A stretch of 64,000 nucleotides of DNA from Nitzschia sp. pyKryTriq1 (lineage: Eukaryota; Bacillariophyta; Bacillariophyceae; Bacillariales; Bacillariaceae), in NCBI GenBank assembly GCA_956465555.1, contig OY101128.1:124001-188000 (forward strand). Reading direction: 5' to 3'. Numbering within the stretch: position 1 is the stretch's first letter; the number at the start of each line of letters is the position of its first letter. The notes below the pieces were generated by a model that was not told the origin of the DNA, did not search any database, and saw nothing but the letters and a program-made list of their open reading frames with translations. A program made the translations under genes and the position numbers. Positions 10,024 through 20,022 of this stretch are shown here, in pieces.

Positions 10024-11667
10024 CTATAGTACTCGGATCCGTTTGGAATTTGTTTTGTTGAGACCATCACCATAATCATCTTCTTGTTGTCGTTGTTGCT
10101 GTTCCTCCTCTTCTTGCAATCCCTCATCCAATATCATTCGCTCAAAGGCAGTGAGTTCGCTCCCCGCTGCCGAGTCCTCTGCCCCACTCACACCACTCAC
10201 ACTATCATTATTATTATTTTCTTTTTGTTCTTCTTGTTTCGCTCGCGCTTGGGCACGCAATATTTGAGAAGTCTTTTCGCGGGCATTCAAATCCGATACA
10301 ATCACCCATCCTTGATTTTCGATACGTTCGATGAAATGACCACCCATGTTTTGTTGGAGTTGTTGAACGAGTTCGACGGCCAATTTGGTCTTTTCCGAAC
10401 GCTTCAATGTGGCAATGTATTGATCGACATGGGGTGCAATCAAGGTTTGTGCCATCCGAACATTGCCCTGCCACGATTGAAAGGGCCAACCCCGTCCCAT
10501 CAATACATCTTGGGGACTGGGAAAGAGAAAGGGATTTTGCAGCGAACCATCGCGATCTTGGACTTCTTCTTTATGATACCGAGCTTCAATTTCCCGGCGT
10601 CGGACAATGGAGGCTTGAATGTATTCGGGACTGTGGACGCCTTCTCCGACCGTAAATGGTTTCGGTGGGAGAACAATGTTATAACTCAACAAGGAATATT
10701 GAACTTCTTGTTCGGAACCGAAATGGGTACGAGTATGGACTCGCAACTCACTTCCTTGAAGCGTATGGAAGATTTTTAGAAACGGATGAAGAGCGGCCCT
10801 GTCATAACACAAATGTTGGGCAGTGACTCGAAAGGGCAAATCAAACAAAATATGATGTCCTTTGGCCAATACATTGATCGTTTGACTGACGGGATGCTGC
10901 CATTCTCCATGGAAGCACAAGATGGAGACGACTCCGGCCTTTTGCGCGTGTTCATCTTCGACGAGTTCCATGATTTTGTACCACTTGTAACGCATATCCG
11001 CGAGCCAGTCCTTGACATTTTCATTGCAGGCGGCCATGAAAAAGAGTCCCCGACCTCCATTTTTGTTCACCACCGGTGTTTGGACCGCACCCCATCGCAT
11101 GTGAGCCATGCCACCTTCCCCCAAATCGTCCAACGTGATTCGTTTGGCGAGCTTTTCTTCCCCAAACAATTCCAACTTGTGATTGAAATGTCGATACATT
11201 TTGCCGGCCGCCTTGACCGGATCGAAGCGTTCGGCTCGTAAAAAGATCAAATGGAACTTGTCATCCGAGCTTAGACTGGGTTTGAGGAAGAGCGCTCGAT
11301 CCAGCGCTCGTCGTCTCCGTTTGGGGATTTTGAGGAGTTCTTCTCGCATTTCCGCCAGACTGCGGGACACTAGTTCGGGCGTTTCGTCGATAATATCGGC
11401 GACTCCGTGAATCTCATCGTACACTTGTTCACGGTCTTGCACCGTCAAGTCGTTCATTTCTCGGGCGAGCAGCTTGTCGTCAAAGAGATTCTCTCCGCCG
11501 GACGCCGGAGTATTGCCAGTCTTTTTACTTTGACTACTGCTGCTGCTGATATTCGTCATCATTCGGGGCGATGATGCGGATACTCCTCCGCCTCCGCCTC
11601 CGCCTCCCTTTTGAAACCAACCGCCACCGAGACAGGAAGGCTGCGGAGCCATGGCACTTGTCGCCAT
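10024..11667 (-). CDS. Sec14/CRAL-TRIO-like protein with C-terminal DUF6824 domain (copy 2)
   Basis: 547 residues. A Gly-rich leader (residues 1-60) precedes EMNDLTVQDREQVYDEIHGV at about 70-89, FLRAERFDPVKAAGKM at about 142-157, and HKLELFGEEKLAKRITL right after it. The Sec14-like core includes TPVVNKNGGRGLFF, and the C-terminal third starts DVLMGRGWPFQSWQGN and contains GGHFIERI and KTSQILRAQAR, typical of DUF6824. The tail is Asn/Glu/Gln-rich and ends in a basic KRIRVL. Unlike copy 1 there is no acidic insertion in the core, so this copy is closer to the shared form. No signal peptide or membrane segment, so a soluble, peripheral membrane or nuclear protein is expected. Ligand unknown. Confidence 0.87.
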   Translation of the reverse strand: MATSAMAPQPSCLGGGWFQKGGGGGGGGVSASSPRMMTNISSSSSQSKKTGNTPASGGENLFDDKLLAREMNDLTVQDREQVYDEIHGVADIIDETPELVSRSLAEMREELLKIPKRRRRALDRALFLKPSLSSDDKFHLIFLRAERFDPVKAAGKMYRHFNHKLELFGEEKLAKRITLDDLGEGGMAHMRWGAVQTPVVNKNGGRGLFFMAACNENVKDWLADMRYKWYKIMELVEDEHAQKAGVVSILCFHGEWQHPVSQTINVLAKGHHILFDLPFRVTAQHLCYDRAALHPFLKIFHTLQGSELRVHTRTHFGSEQEVQYSLLSYNIVLPPKPFTVGEGVHSPEYIQASIVRRREIEARYHKEEVQDRDGSLQNPFLFPSPQDVLMGRGWPFQSWQGNVRMAQTLIAPHVDQYIATLKRSEKTKLAVELVQQLQQNMGGHFIERIENQGWVIVSDLNAREKTSQILRAQARAKQEEQKENNNNDSVSGVSGAEDSAAGSELTAFERMILDEGLQEEEEQQQRQQEDDYGDGLNKTNSKRIRVL

Positions 11668-12611
11668 TTTAGACTATAATATAATAATATGTAGTAATGT
11701 AATATGACACTCGATCGTAACAACAATAGTTGTTTGATGCTTTTCTCCGAATGCGAATGAGATATACCGATACAATACAGTATGATGATGACAGTTATTG
11801 TCAAATGTCAATAATGCGAAGTATTACTCATCGTCATACCGCGGTACAGCACGATGCGTTTATTGCTGGTGTGGAGAATTTTGTATCATACATAAGTGTG
11901 TACTCTGTGGAGAATTTTGTATCCTATCAACGCGTGATGGTCCCGTGCATCCACCTCGTACGAATCGCAGTACTTGCGTACAGGTACCAGGTACACGTAC
12001 TGTATACGGTAGAGCTCATCTTCGATCGTCCCTACCGGTACAGTTTGGGTTGGGGTTGGGTTATGGTACAGGTACAGTACTTGTACTTGGACTAAGTACG
12101 GTATGATGTACCGCGGGGTACGTGCTGATAATCCCGTACGCCGTACGCCCGAACGGGTGAAAATAGTCCACTGAGTCAGTCGTCAATCTGTGGACTGCCT
12201 TCTACTGGCGTGGCTATACTATCTGGTATCGTTCCGGCCGCGGAAGAGTCCATTCAAGGTGGTGGTACTGCTGTAACTAAATTAGAAAGCGCACTTTTTC
12301 GCTGCTTTACGATAGTTAGTGTAGAGAGAGTAGCTAATCGATCCTTCTACTACTGCTAGTACTAGTAATAGTACTCGTAGTAGAGCTAGCTAATTGATCG
12401 TTCTACTACTACTCTAGTACTAGACTACTAGAGTATGCCAAGTACAAAGTCTACAAGCAAGAACTATAGCTAGTAGCATAATATCTTCAGTAACTTTATT
12501 CCAAAACAAAGGTCCCCCCCCCAGCATCATCATCCATTGGTGGACGACGACTCTCTGCTGTGCTGTGCAAGAAGGAAAATTACTCGGCCTGTTGTCTCGT
12601 CGAGGATAGTG
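11668..12611. other. Intergenic region with palindromic GTACC/TAGTACTA words
   Basis: Upstream of copy 2 and downstream of the Gln/Asn-rich gene. The centre (11970-12130) is packed with GTACCAGGTACC-like words; 12320-12440 repeats TACTAGTACTAGTAG-like sequence. No gene supported. Confidence 0.45.
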
Positions 12612-15290
12612 CTATGGTGGTGGCACGCGATCGTGGTGTCCGTCCACAGCAGTACTCGTTTCGTATATGTCTCCTCCATAATAGGGATTATTGGATTCTC
12701 CTTCCAATGCGCCTTGTAGCGCTTGCAGGGCCTTGATGAATTGGACGAGAGTCATCAAATCGGTCGAAGTGTGCAACTTGTAGAGTGTTTCTCGTGCAGC
12801 CTTTTGTTGTTGTGGTTGTTGTTGTTGTGGATCAGAAGAAGAAGAAGAAGAAGAAGAAGGAGAAGGTAATGATGATACCACCACCAAGCAATTGGCCGAT
12901 GCTATTTGAAAGGCAATCGCTTTCAAATCAAACAATGTGTATTGATCGCTTCCTGCTCCAAACAAAACACGATCGTTGTTCTTGATACACAACATGTTCG
13001 TGGCAGTAATTTGACATTTCCCTCCAATCAATTCAAATTCCATCAAGGGAACTCGAGCTCGTAATAATCGTTCGACTCGTCCTTGACTGTTGGTAGCCAA
13101 TCGTGCTTGTTTGCCAAAGAGTTTGGCGGCCGTTTCCGTATTCACATGTCCTTCCATTTCCTGTAGCAACTTGGCTTGTGTTGCTTGAATTTCCACCAAT
13201 CGTTTCATGACTGTCGCATTGGAATCCTTTAAATGCTTCCGCGAATTATGATCGTCTTGACTATAAAATGTCTTGTAGACTTTGACGACTGCATCATCGT
13301 ACAAGGCCATCATGAGCTGCTGCTGCTGCTGCTGCTGTTGCTGTTGCGAGGTGGATGCTGGTGATGATGGTGGTGGTGAAGCTGATGATGCCACGTCCGC
13401 GCTCTCTTTGTTCTTCTTTTGTTGATGCTGTTTCATGACGCACTTGCAGACGGTCGCCGCAAGATCGACATATCCAGCCGGTGGAACGTGCGAGGGAGCC
13501 TTGAGTTTGGGTGGACTACTACTACTACTACTACTGTTAGTAGCAGTAGCAGTGGTAGTAGTAGTAGCAGTATTCTCCAATTTGGGCATGCGATAACGAA
13601 GATGCGCTCGCTGAAGGATTTTCATAAAGGTTTGATGACGCCTTTCCACTTGCTCCAAGTTTGTTTGAATTTCTTGAAAATTGTCCTGGACTTGGGCCAA
13701 CATGTTGTCGCGAGCAATCTGTCGAATCTGACTGCAATAATGCAAATCCAAGACAATCATACTATTGCTGCTGCTGCTATTATTATTGCTGTCCGCGCCA
13801 ATGTGATATGGTCGTCCTCCTTGATCATTATTATTATCGGTAGTGGTAGCAGTATTATGAAAAAGACAATGATGTTCGGTCAAACTTCGCCAGATACTGG
13901 AAAGTAACGTCCAGCTCGATTGTAGCATGGACCAGTCGTCAGAATTGAGACTGGGAAAGAAATCTTGAGGTGTAACATGGGGAAGATCTTTATGAAGCTG
14001 GACCGAAAAGGTGGGTTCAAAGGATCCCATGAAAAAGGCCGTACTGGCCTTGGGCGATTCTCGTGGACTAGGAATGGCCATGGTGGCGTTATGACTAAGG
14101 AGTCGTCCTGGCTGCGGTGGTTGTTGTCGCGGCGATAGGCGTCGTTTGAGTGGTGACTGTTGTTGTGATTGCTGCTGCTGCTGCTGCTGCTGCTGCTTTC
14201 GAAAGTATTGAAGAAAGGCCGCGGCACTACGGAGATGCAAATTGATGGGAGACATCATCATCAACATCGAATTTTGTTGCCCTGCTTCTCCAACACTCAT
14301 GGCAATGGCTTGATCTCGTATTTGTTTGGCCGACTGCTGCTGCTTGGCCTTTTGTGGCGAAGAGGCAGAAGGAGAACTTCTGTTGTTGTTGTTGTTATTG
14401 TTATTGTTGCTGTTGGTCGTATGATGGTCCGCATAAAAGATTCGAATCAAAAGAATACGATCCAAATTTCCCGTCTTTTGTGTACAGACTCGAGCATCCA
14501 AAACAAATGGCAGTGTGGTCATACTCGTATCTTGACCTTCTTGACCTTGGCATTCTTCTTCTGGAACCAATAAACATTGAAAGACCCCTTGAAGTCGTTT
14601 GAGCACTTGGACCGTCGCCATGACACCCCCCGACGACGATTGCTGTAGGTCACAAGCTTCGTGTACCGCATCCAATACGACTGCCGTCATGACCTCGGGA
14701 CTCAATCGCATCGTCATGGTACGGACGGGCAGAGGTTCATTCTTGTTGTGGTTGTGGTTGGAAGCAGCAGCAGCAGCAGCAGAATGATGATGATGATGAT
14801 GATGGTTATGCTTCGATGGACTGCCGTCGTCAGAACTACTGCCAGTAGTAGAACTTCTGGACATCAGGATCATGCCGGACATTTCTTCCAATCCATAATA
14901 CAATTCATTTAATCGATAGGTCTCCATCGGTGATGAAAAGTCCTTGACCAGTCCAGGAATCGAACACGAATCATACAACAAGTGACTCACATCGGCGTAG
15001 TAGTAATCCGGGGAGTTGTTGTTGCTGTTGTTGGTGCTGCTGTTGCTGTTGCCGCCGTCTCCTGCCCCCTGCTGTTTGTGAATATGCAAATATTCCTTGT
15101 GATCTCCCAGAGTATACTCGCTACCGCTACCATTGTTCGTATTGGCATTATTGTTGCTGTTGTTGTTGTTGTTATTCCAAGACGAAAGGGCGCTGCGAAT
15201 TCCTCCCGTCTCCACAGACATACCGCCGACGACATTTTCTTTCAAGTTTTGAAAACGCTCGCGAAGGGCTTCGCGGCGTCCTTTCAACAT
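12612..15290 (-). CDS. Large Gln/Asn/Ser-rich protein with a C-terminal conserved-looking block, function unknown
   Basis: 892 residues in one exon from the ATG at 15290. I do not recognise the family. The N-terminus (MLKGRREALRERFQNLKENV) is a basic amphipathic helix. Structured-looking patches are separated by Asn, His, Gln and Ser runs: one around DVSHLLYDSCSIPGLVKDFS, one around RLSPEVMTAVVLDAVHEAC, and one around LPFVLDARVCTQKTGNLDR. A coiled-coil-like helix (NFQEIQTNLEQVERRHQTFM) follows. A C-terminal region beginning VPLMEFELIGGKCQITATNM and ending TDLMTLVQFIKALQAL has the strand-rich pattern plus final helix seen in PH/GRAM-like modules, which is only a guess. No signal peptide or transmembrane segment. 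The head faces the bestrophin-like gene A, with 0.9 kb between the two starts. Confidence 0.75.
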   Translation of the reverse strand: MLKGRREALRERFQNLKENVVGGMSVETGGIRSALSSWNNNNNNSNNNANTNNGSGSEYTLGDHKEYLHIHKQQGAGDGGNSNSSTNNSNNNSPDYYYADVSHLLYDSCSIPGLVKDFSSPMETYRLNELYYGLEEMSGMILMSRSSTTGSSSDDGSPSKHNHHHHHHHSAAAAAASNHNHNKNEPLPVRTMTMRLSPEVMTAVVLDAVHEACDLQQSSSGGVMATVQVLKRLQGVFQCLLVPEEECQGQEGQDTSMTTLPFVLDARVCTQKTGNLDRILLIRIFYADHHTTNSNNNNNNNNNRSSPSASSPQKAKQQQSAKQIRDQAIAMSVGEAGQQNSMLMMMSPINLHLRSAAAFLQYFRKQQQQQQQQQSQQQSPLKRRLSPRQQPPQPGRLLSHNATMAIPSPRESPKASTAFFMGSFEPTFSVQLHKDLPHVTPQDFFPSLNSDDWSMLQSSWTLLSSIWRSLTEHHCLFHNTATTTDNNNDQGGRPYHIGADSNNNSSSSNSMIVLDLHYCSQIRQIARDNMLAQVQDNFQEIQTNLEQVERRHQTFMKILQRAHLRYRMPKLENTATTTTTATATNSSSSSSSPPKLKAPSHVPPAGYVDLAATVCKCVMKQHQQKKNKESADVASSASPPPSSPASTSQQQQQQQQQQLMMALYDDAVVKVYKTFYSQDDHNSRKHLKDSNATVMKRLVEIQATQAKLLQEMEGHVNTETAAKLFGKQARLATNSQGRVERLLRARVPLMEFELIGGKCQITATNMLCIKNNDRVLFGAGSDQYTLFDLKAIAFQIASANCLVVVSSLPSPSSSSSSSSDPQQQQPQQQKAARETLYKLHTSTDLMTLVQFIKALQALQGALEGESNNPYYGGDIYETSTAVDGHHDRVPPP

Positions 15291-15941
15291 TATGTTCTTG
15301 TTATGTTATGTTATGATCCGATATGGCAACTGCTGACTAGAACAATACTACTATTATTGTTTGAATTCTACGGATGAGGATGCTGCGTGTGGTGAGTGAT
15401 GGGGGATCGTGCGTCGTACTGCTCCTGGTAGAACTGACGAGACGGACGACCCTCTGGAGTATTATGTAGTGAAGCAATACAAGGTGGTTTCCTACTATTC
15501 CTCTTCTCTTCTGGTCTGGTTCCTTTTGCGAGATGCTTCTTCTTCTCGCTCTCGGTACTTGTACTTGTATCACGTACCGATACTACAGTAGCTCCACCTT
15601 CCGTTCGTCGCTACCGTATCATATTACAATATCATGCTACTAGCATATGCTGTAATAGTCATTCTCCCGCCAAAATTGGGAGTATCCGCAAATAATTATT
15701 ATCATTCATTCATTCGTTCATTCATTCACTCACATTATTCAATCGTGCCTTTTATTATTTTTTTATTGCGCATATGCAGAGAATATGAGGGCTTTGTCCG
15801 TCATTCGTCAGAAAACTACGACGACTCGTGAAGGAGAAGAATATCATCCATAATCCAAGTAGTCATGAGTCATGAGCCATCACTTCTTGATCGTATTGGT
15901 CGTACAGTAGTATCTTCCTTTCTGGATTTCCGCTTTTCCGA

Positions 15942-16053
15942 TGACGCACGTGAAATTCAAAATGCACGTGAAATTCAAAATGCGGACCATGGACGGACTC
16001 CCATGGTACAAGATACACACAAAAACAATGTATGGCGTACGTCATCATGACGA
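15942..16053 (+). promoter_or_regulatory. Candidate CO2/cAMP-response-like and G-box elements upstream of bestrophin-like gene A
   Basis: TGACGC at 15942-15947 abuts CACGTG (15947-15952). The 18-bp unit CACGTGAAATTCAAAATG is then repeated exactly in tandem (15947-15964, 15965-15982). ACGTCA lies at 16039-16044 with TGACG at 16048. These hexamers match the TGACGT/ACGTCA/TGACGC elements described for CO2-responsive diatom promoters. The position, 150-260 bp before the ATG, is suitable. Short motifs like these occur often by chance. Confidence 0.35.
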
Positions 16054-16203
16054 TGCCAAAAAATAAAAGATCTCTTCTAAAACGCTCGCCGTGCTTTTCA
16101 CGCCGCCTCTCGCGAGTCGATGCATGATGGGCGGCCATGACACAGCGAGGTAGGCAATAAAAGAGCGCAGTAGTTGTTTCTATTATTATTTGATTTGGCT
16201 ACC

Positions 16204-17952
16204 ATGGTGCGATCCAGTTGTATCTCTGCCTTGGCCTGCGTGCTGCTGCTGAGTAGTGGCACCAGTGGATTTGTGCAGCAGCAGCAGCATCAGGCTGCTA
16301 CTCGAGCTGGAGCAGGCATCTCTTCCAGCACCGCGATCCAAAGTGCCGGTCTTCCCTCGTTCACTGGTTACGACAGTTTTGAAAGACTCAAGACGCTGAC
16401 CAACGTGCCCTCTGGAGAGGATCAACGCAAGCTCCGACGCACTGTCTACACTCACGATGACTGGAAAAGGCACCGCAACCAGGACCGCTTCATCGTGTAC
16501 CTGGCGGCCATTTTCAAATCGGGCGTGTACAAGAACCTGGCGGGAGAAGTCATTTTGGCCACTTCGATTGCGACCTTTGTCTGCTTTTACAACATGCTCG
16601 TGGGAGATTGGCAGGATCTAGCGGGTGTCAAGCATGCTGGTTTGATTCAAAGTCAGTTCTTTCCAAAGCTAGGATTGCCAATGACAGCGTTCACATTAAC
16701 TTCTCCGTCCCTTGGTCTATTGCTCGGTAAGTACACAAGAGTCTACAGCTAGAATAGTGACTATCATACGTGCAAGCTTGCTCACTATTCATCCCCATTG
16801 TCTCTGTCTCTCGCCCTGCAGTCTTCCGTACCAACACCTCCTACCAAAGATGGGACGAAGCGCGAAAGAACTGGGGAATGAACATCAAGTAAGTGGCACA
16901 TACTATATTGGATGCAGCGTTAATTCTCCAATCCAGCCATCTATATTCATCGTCGTTCGAACCGAACTCTCATTTTTATGATTGCTGCTGTCAACCCAAC
17001 TCAACTCAATCAAATGTAAACCTTTTTTGCTTCTTATTTCAGCCACACCCGCGATCTTGTCCGAATGGCCAACGCCTATTACGATTCCCGTGGTGTTTCA
17101 GCGGAACAACGTGCCGACGACTTGAACTATGTCGCTCTCTGCACCTGGGCCTTTGTTCGTGCCATGAAACGTCACCTTTCTCCCGAAGGAGAAGACGAGG
17201 TCGCCTTCCAGGTGGAGCTTTACGAAAAACTACCCAAACAGCAAGCCGAAATGATCATTGCCGCCGCCCATCGTCCCAACCGAGCGTTGCAAGATCTTTC
17301 GTACGCCATCGATGATCTTCCCATGCACTTTATCCGAAAGAATGAAGTGCAGAAAGCCGTGACTATCTTTGAAGACAATTTGGGAAGTTCCGAACGTATT
17401 TTGACCTCGCCCGTTCCTTTGTTTTATTCCCGTCATTTGGCACGCTTCTTGGCCACGTGGATTTTCTTGCTCCCCTTCGGACTTTACGACGCTTTCAGTG
17501 CTTCTTGGAACCACCTTGCCATGATCCCTGCCATGACCGTCGTGGCTGTGATGTTGTTTGGTATTGAAGAAATTGGAACGCAGCTCGAAGAACCTTTTAC
17601 CGTGTTGCCAATGCAATCCTTTTGCGACAAGATTTACAACTGGTGTATGGAAATCATGTCGTGGGCACCGGGTGACAATGGACGTGCTCTCAAGCCCGTC
17701 AAGCCCGAGTACGCCTTTTTCGCGGACGCAGGCACGTCGTCGCCTGCTAGCAGTCCTTCGTATTACGTCCCACCTCCCGCTATGGAATATGCGGCACCCC
17801 CGGCCCCCGCTCCGTCCATGGAACTCTACGCGGCTCCCCCAGCTCCTCAAGAACAACAACAGCAACAAGCTCCTCCAGCACCCGCCTCTACCAATGGTGG
17901 TATGGACATGTCGTTCGAGTCCTTCCTCAAGAACCAAGGCCAGGGATATTAA
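16204..17952 (+). CDS. Bestrophin-like anion channel, plastid-targeted, gene A (three exons)
   Basis: Spliced model 16204-16726, 16822-16888, 17043-17952; phases fit and yield 499 residues. Introns begin GTAAGT and end CAG. The N-terminus has a signal peptide ending at SSGTSG/FVQQ, like the junction used for diatom complex-plastid import. The bestrophin hallmarks follow: VFRTNTSYQRWDEARKNWG (175-193, spanning the first splice site), NHTRDLVRMANAYYD, LPFGLYDAF, and IEEIGTQLEEPFTVLP with several hydrophobic helices. Related algal bestrophin-like proteins pass chloride or bicarbonate, some in thylakoids as part of carbon concentration. That role is inferred here. The C-terminal tail is Ala/Pro/Gln-rich and ends in SFESFLKNQGQGY, shared with gene B. 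The partner gene lies inverted at 23.2-24.9 kb. Confidence 0.92.
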
Positions 17953-18130
17953 TTTTCAAACCGTGCCATGTCTTTCTTCTCAATCCGCAACACGCATCCG
18001 AGGAACTGACTGTCAACGAATGATTATATTATAATATAGAATGATGATGTTTGCAGGTTGGGTCAACAATACTAGTCTAGCCTGATTGCTGCTCTCGCTC
18101 TCGCTCTACTAGTTTGTTCTTGTTGCTAGT

Positions 18131-18535
18131 ACGGAAGAACCGACGAGACTGCGCCAGTACGAAGTTTCGTTGCTACACTCATGCGTACTATGGAATGCAC
18201 GAGCGTCCAGCCGGTGCTTGAGAGACAGCCCGTGATGCTGGAGTATACAGCGCTCTCTTCGAATTGATCGACTATCATCGTTGCTTCCTCGGGGAGCACT
18301 GGAATTGGCGTGGGTGCATCCTGACCTTATCGATGAGTTCATTTCCACCTTTCGAATTTACCGAAGAGTTTTTGAAATCAAGCAACGACAAAGTCTTCAT
18401 ATGGCGAGCTACGAAGAGGTCGAACAAAGAGCGAAATCGAAAGCAAAACGACGGTCTTCCAAGAAAACGAATTTTAATTTACCAGCAGAAGAGACCGCGC
18501 ACGACGAAAAAGCAAGCTGGGTGTTCATGCCATGA
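18131..18535 (+). pseudogene. Possible decayed coding fragment
   Basis: Between the 3' ends of bestrophin-like gene A and the pseudokinase gene, two consecutive plus-strand frames in different phases have protein-like composition. One contains APVRSFVATLMRTMEC; the next contains ELAWVHPDLIDEFISTF, then a charged helix MASYEEVEQRAKSKAKRR, and stops at 18535. Neither has a convincing start. This could be a gene remnant or exons of an unmodelled gene. No family is recognised. Confidence 0.25.
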
Positions 18536-18669
18536 GTATAATCTAGAGAGGAGGGAGGGGGGCTCTCGCCAAGGTAGAATTCATACCTCCTAAATGCGCC
18601 TTTTTAACAATACGCATTGCCGGAGGAGTGGACAAACGCAGCGATCTACTACTGAAAACGCGCGCCATT

Positions 18670-20022
18670 TTAGTTGTTCGTCCCATCAATAGACTCGCAC
18701 GTCGAATCGAAATTCTCACTGTTCCAATACAGCATGCTGTCATAGCTATTTCGGCGCTCTTGTACCACCTTTTTCTTGCGGTTCCTCAGACTCTGATTGC
18801 TGGAACTCCTTCGCGGCCCTGTTTTGCCAACCACGGCCATGCCAAGATCAATGGCTTCCGCAAATTCTTGCATAGTGGGTCGATTCTCTGGTTCCAAGGA
18901 AGCCCCCAATTGCATTTGATCCAATAACTCTTTGGGAAGAATTTTGGAGATACGCTGGAACTCATTCACGAACGCATTGGTCTTTTTGCTCGTGCATTCG
19001 AGTCCAACCACAATGAGGGTAAGTATTTCGGACAAAACTTTGGTGAATGCAAAGACATCTGACTTGACAGTCACTTCTCGACCTACGATCACCTCTGGCG
19101 CAGTGTAGGCAGTGACAGTTCGTCGTTCCGAGGAGGAGTTCATGCGAGAGGAAGGACTGTCTTTGCAAAAATTCTGCTCCCATGCTGGGTCCAACACATC
19201 CGAAGCAATAACTTCCAACTTTTCGGCGTCGCCTAGTTCCGTGAGTAGCACCCTTCCACGGCCGTTAAAGCCAACCTTATCCAAACCAAAGTTACGGTAT
19301 GCCACTTTGTTTTTATGCATGTACTCTAGAGCATCGGCGATTTCGTAGGAGACAGAGAGCCGTCGTAGCAAGAACTTTGGATAGGTCTTGCTGCCTACTT
19401 TTCCGAAAAGACCACCGACTTGGCAAACTTTCATCAAAGCTTGCTTTTTCTTCCATCGTTTTATTTTCTGATCCAGCCGTTCACTGATTTTGTCGACAAT
19501 GAGAAAGTAGGCATCATGCCGCCCTCCGTTTTCATAGTAGGCTTCCGAATCACCCATGGATATGGCACGAAGAGTGGAAATACTCTCGTATTGAAGCGAG
19601 CGCATGATGGTGGCTTCATTCTCCAAGAGAGACGCCGCCTCTTCAAAATCCTGGTGATTGTCCATGCACTCGGGGCGAATGTGTTTGACAACGAATCGGC
19701 ACTCGCCTGTCGGCATGCGAAACACTTGACTCACCACCTTATCTCTAGCATATTGCTGAAGTGGATGGGAATCGGCGTGCAGTTGTTTGATCCCTCGAAC
19801 GATATAGGATTCTGTGTAGGCAGTGCTAGAGTGAAGATTTCCCTTTTGGATCTCGTCAATAGAGAAATAGGCGACATTCGCCGCTCTGCTATGTAGATGA
19901 GGATGGTGCGAGGTTCCTCCATGATGACCGGCATCCTTCAACACTATCATTGACGACCCTCCTGAGGATCCCGTGCTGGGGCGTCGTGAGGTGGAACGTG
20001 ATGATCGAATGGAGGAATCCAT
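18670..20022 (-). CDS. Protein-kinase-like protein lacking catalytic residues (pseudokinase)
   Basis: 450 residues from the ATG at 20022, one exon. A Ser/Arg-rich N-terminus precedes a kinase fold. The ATP-lysine position is kept (VVKHI, Lys113), and a candidate helix-C Glu lies in LLENEATIM. The catalytic loop, normally HRDxKPxN or YRDLKPDN, reads AYRNFGLDKVGFN (241-253), so the catalytic Asp is Asn and the following Lys and Asn are replaced. The DFG triplet reads ELG (262-264). The C-lobe is recognisable from TAYTAPEVIVGREVTVKSDV and ENRPTMQEFAEAI. Loss of all three catalytic/metal positions predicts no phosphotransfer, so a scaffold or allosteric role is likely. It lies between the two inverted bestrophin-like genes. 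The basic/Ser tail (RRSSSNQSLRNRKKK) could itself be phosphorylated. Confidence 0.87.
   Translation of the reverse strand: MDSSIRSSRSTSRRPSTGSSGGSSMIVLKDAGHHGGTSHHPHLHSRAANVAYFSIDEIQKGNLHSSTAYTESYIVRGIKQLHADSHPLQQYARDKVVSQVFRMPTGECRFVVKHIRPECMDNHQDFEEAASLLENEATIMRSLQYESISTLRAISMGDSEAYYENGGRHDAYFLIVDKISERLDQKIKRWKKKQALMKVCQVGGLFGKVGSKTYPKFLLRRLSVSYEIADALEYMHKNKVAYRNFGLDKVGFNGRGRVLLTELGDAEKLEVIASDVLDPAWEQNFCKDSPSSRMNSSSERRTVTAYTAPEVIVGREVTVKSDVFAFTKVLSEILTLIVVGLECTSKKTNAFVNEFQRISKILPKELLDQMQLGASLEPENRPTMQEFAEAIDLGMAVVGKTGPRRSSSNQSLRNRKKKVVQERRNSYDSMLYWNSENFDSTCESIDGTNN

Noticed and set aside
17230-17937. 235-codon antisense frame over bestrophin-like gene A (and its mirror at 23243-23815 over gene B)
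   Set aside because: Exact antisense of the channel coding sequence; open only because of codon bias in a conserved gene, with no family features of its own.
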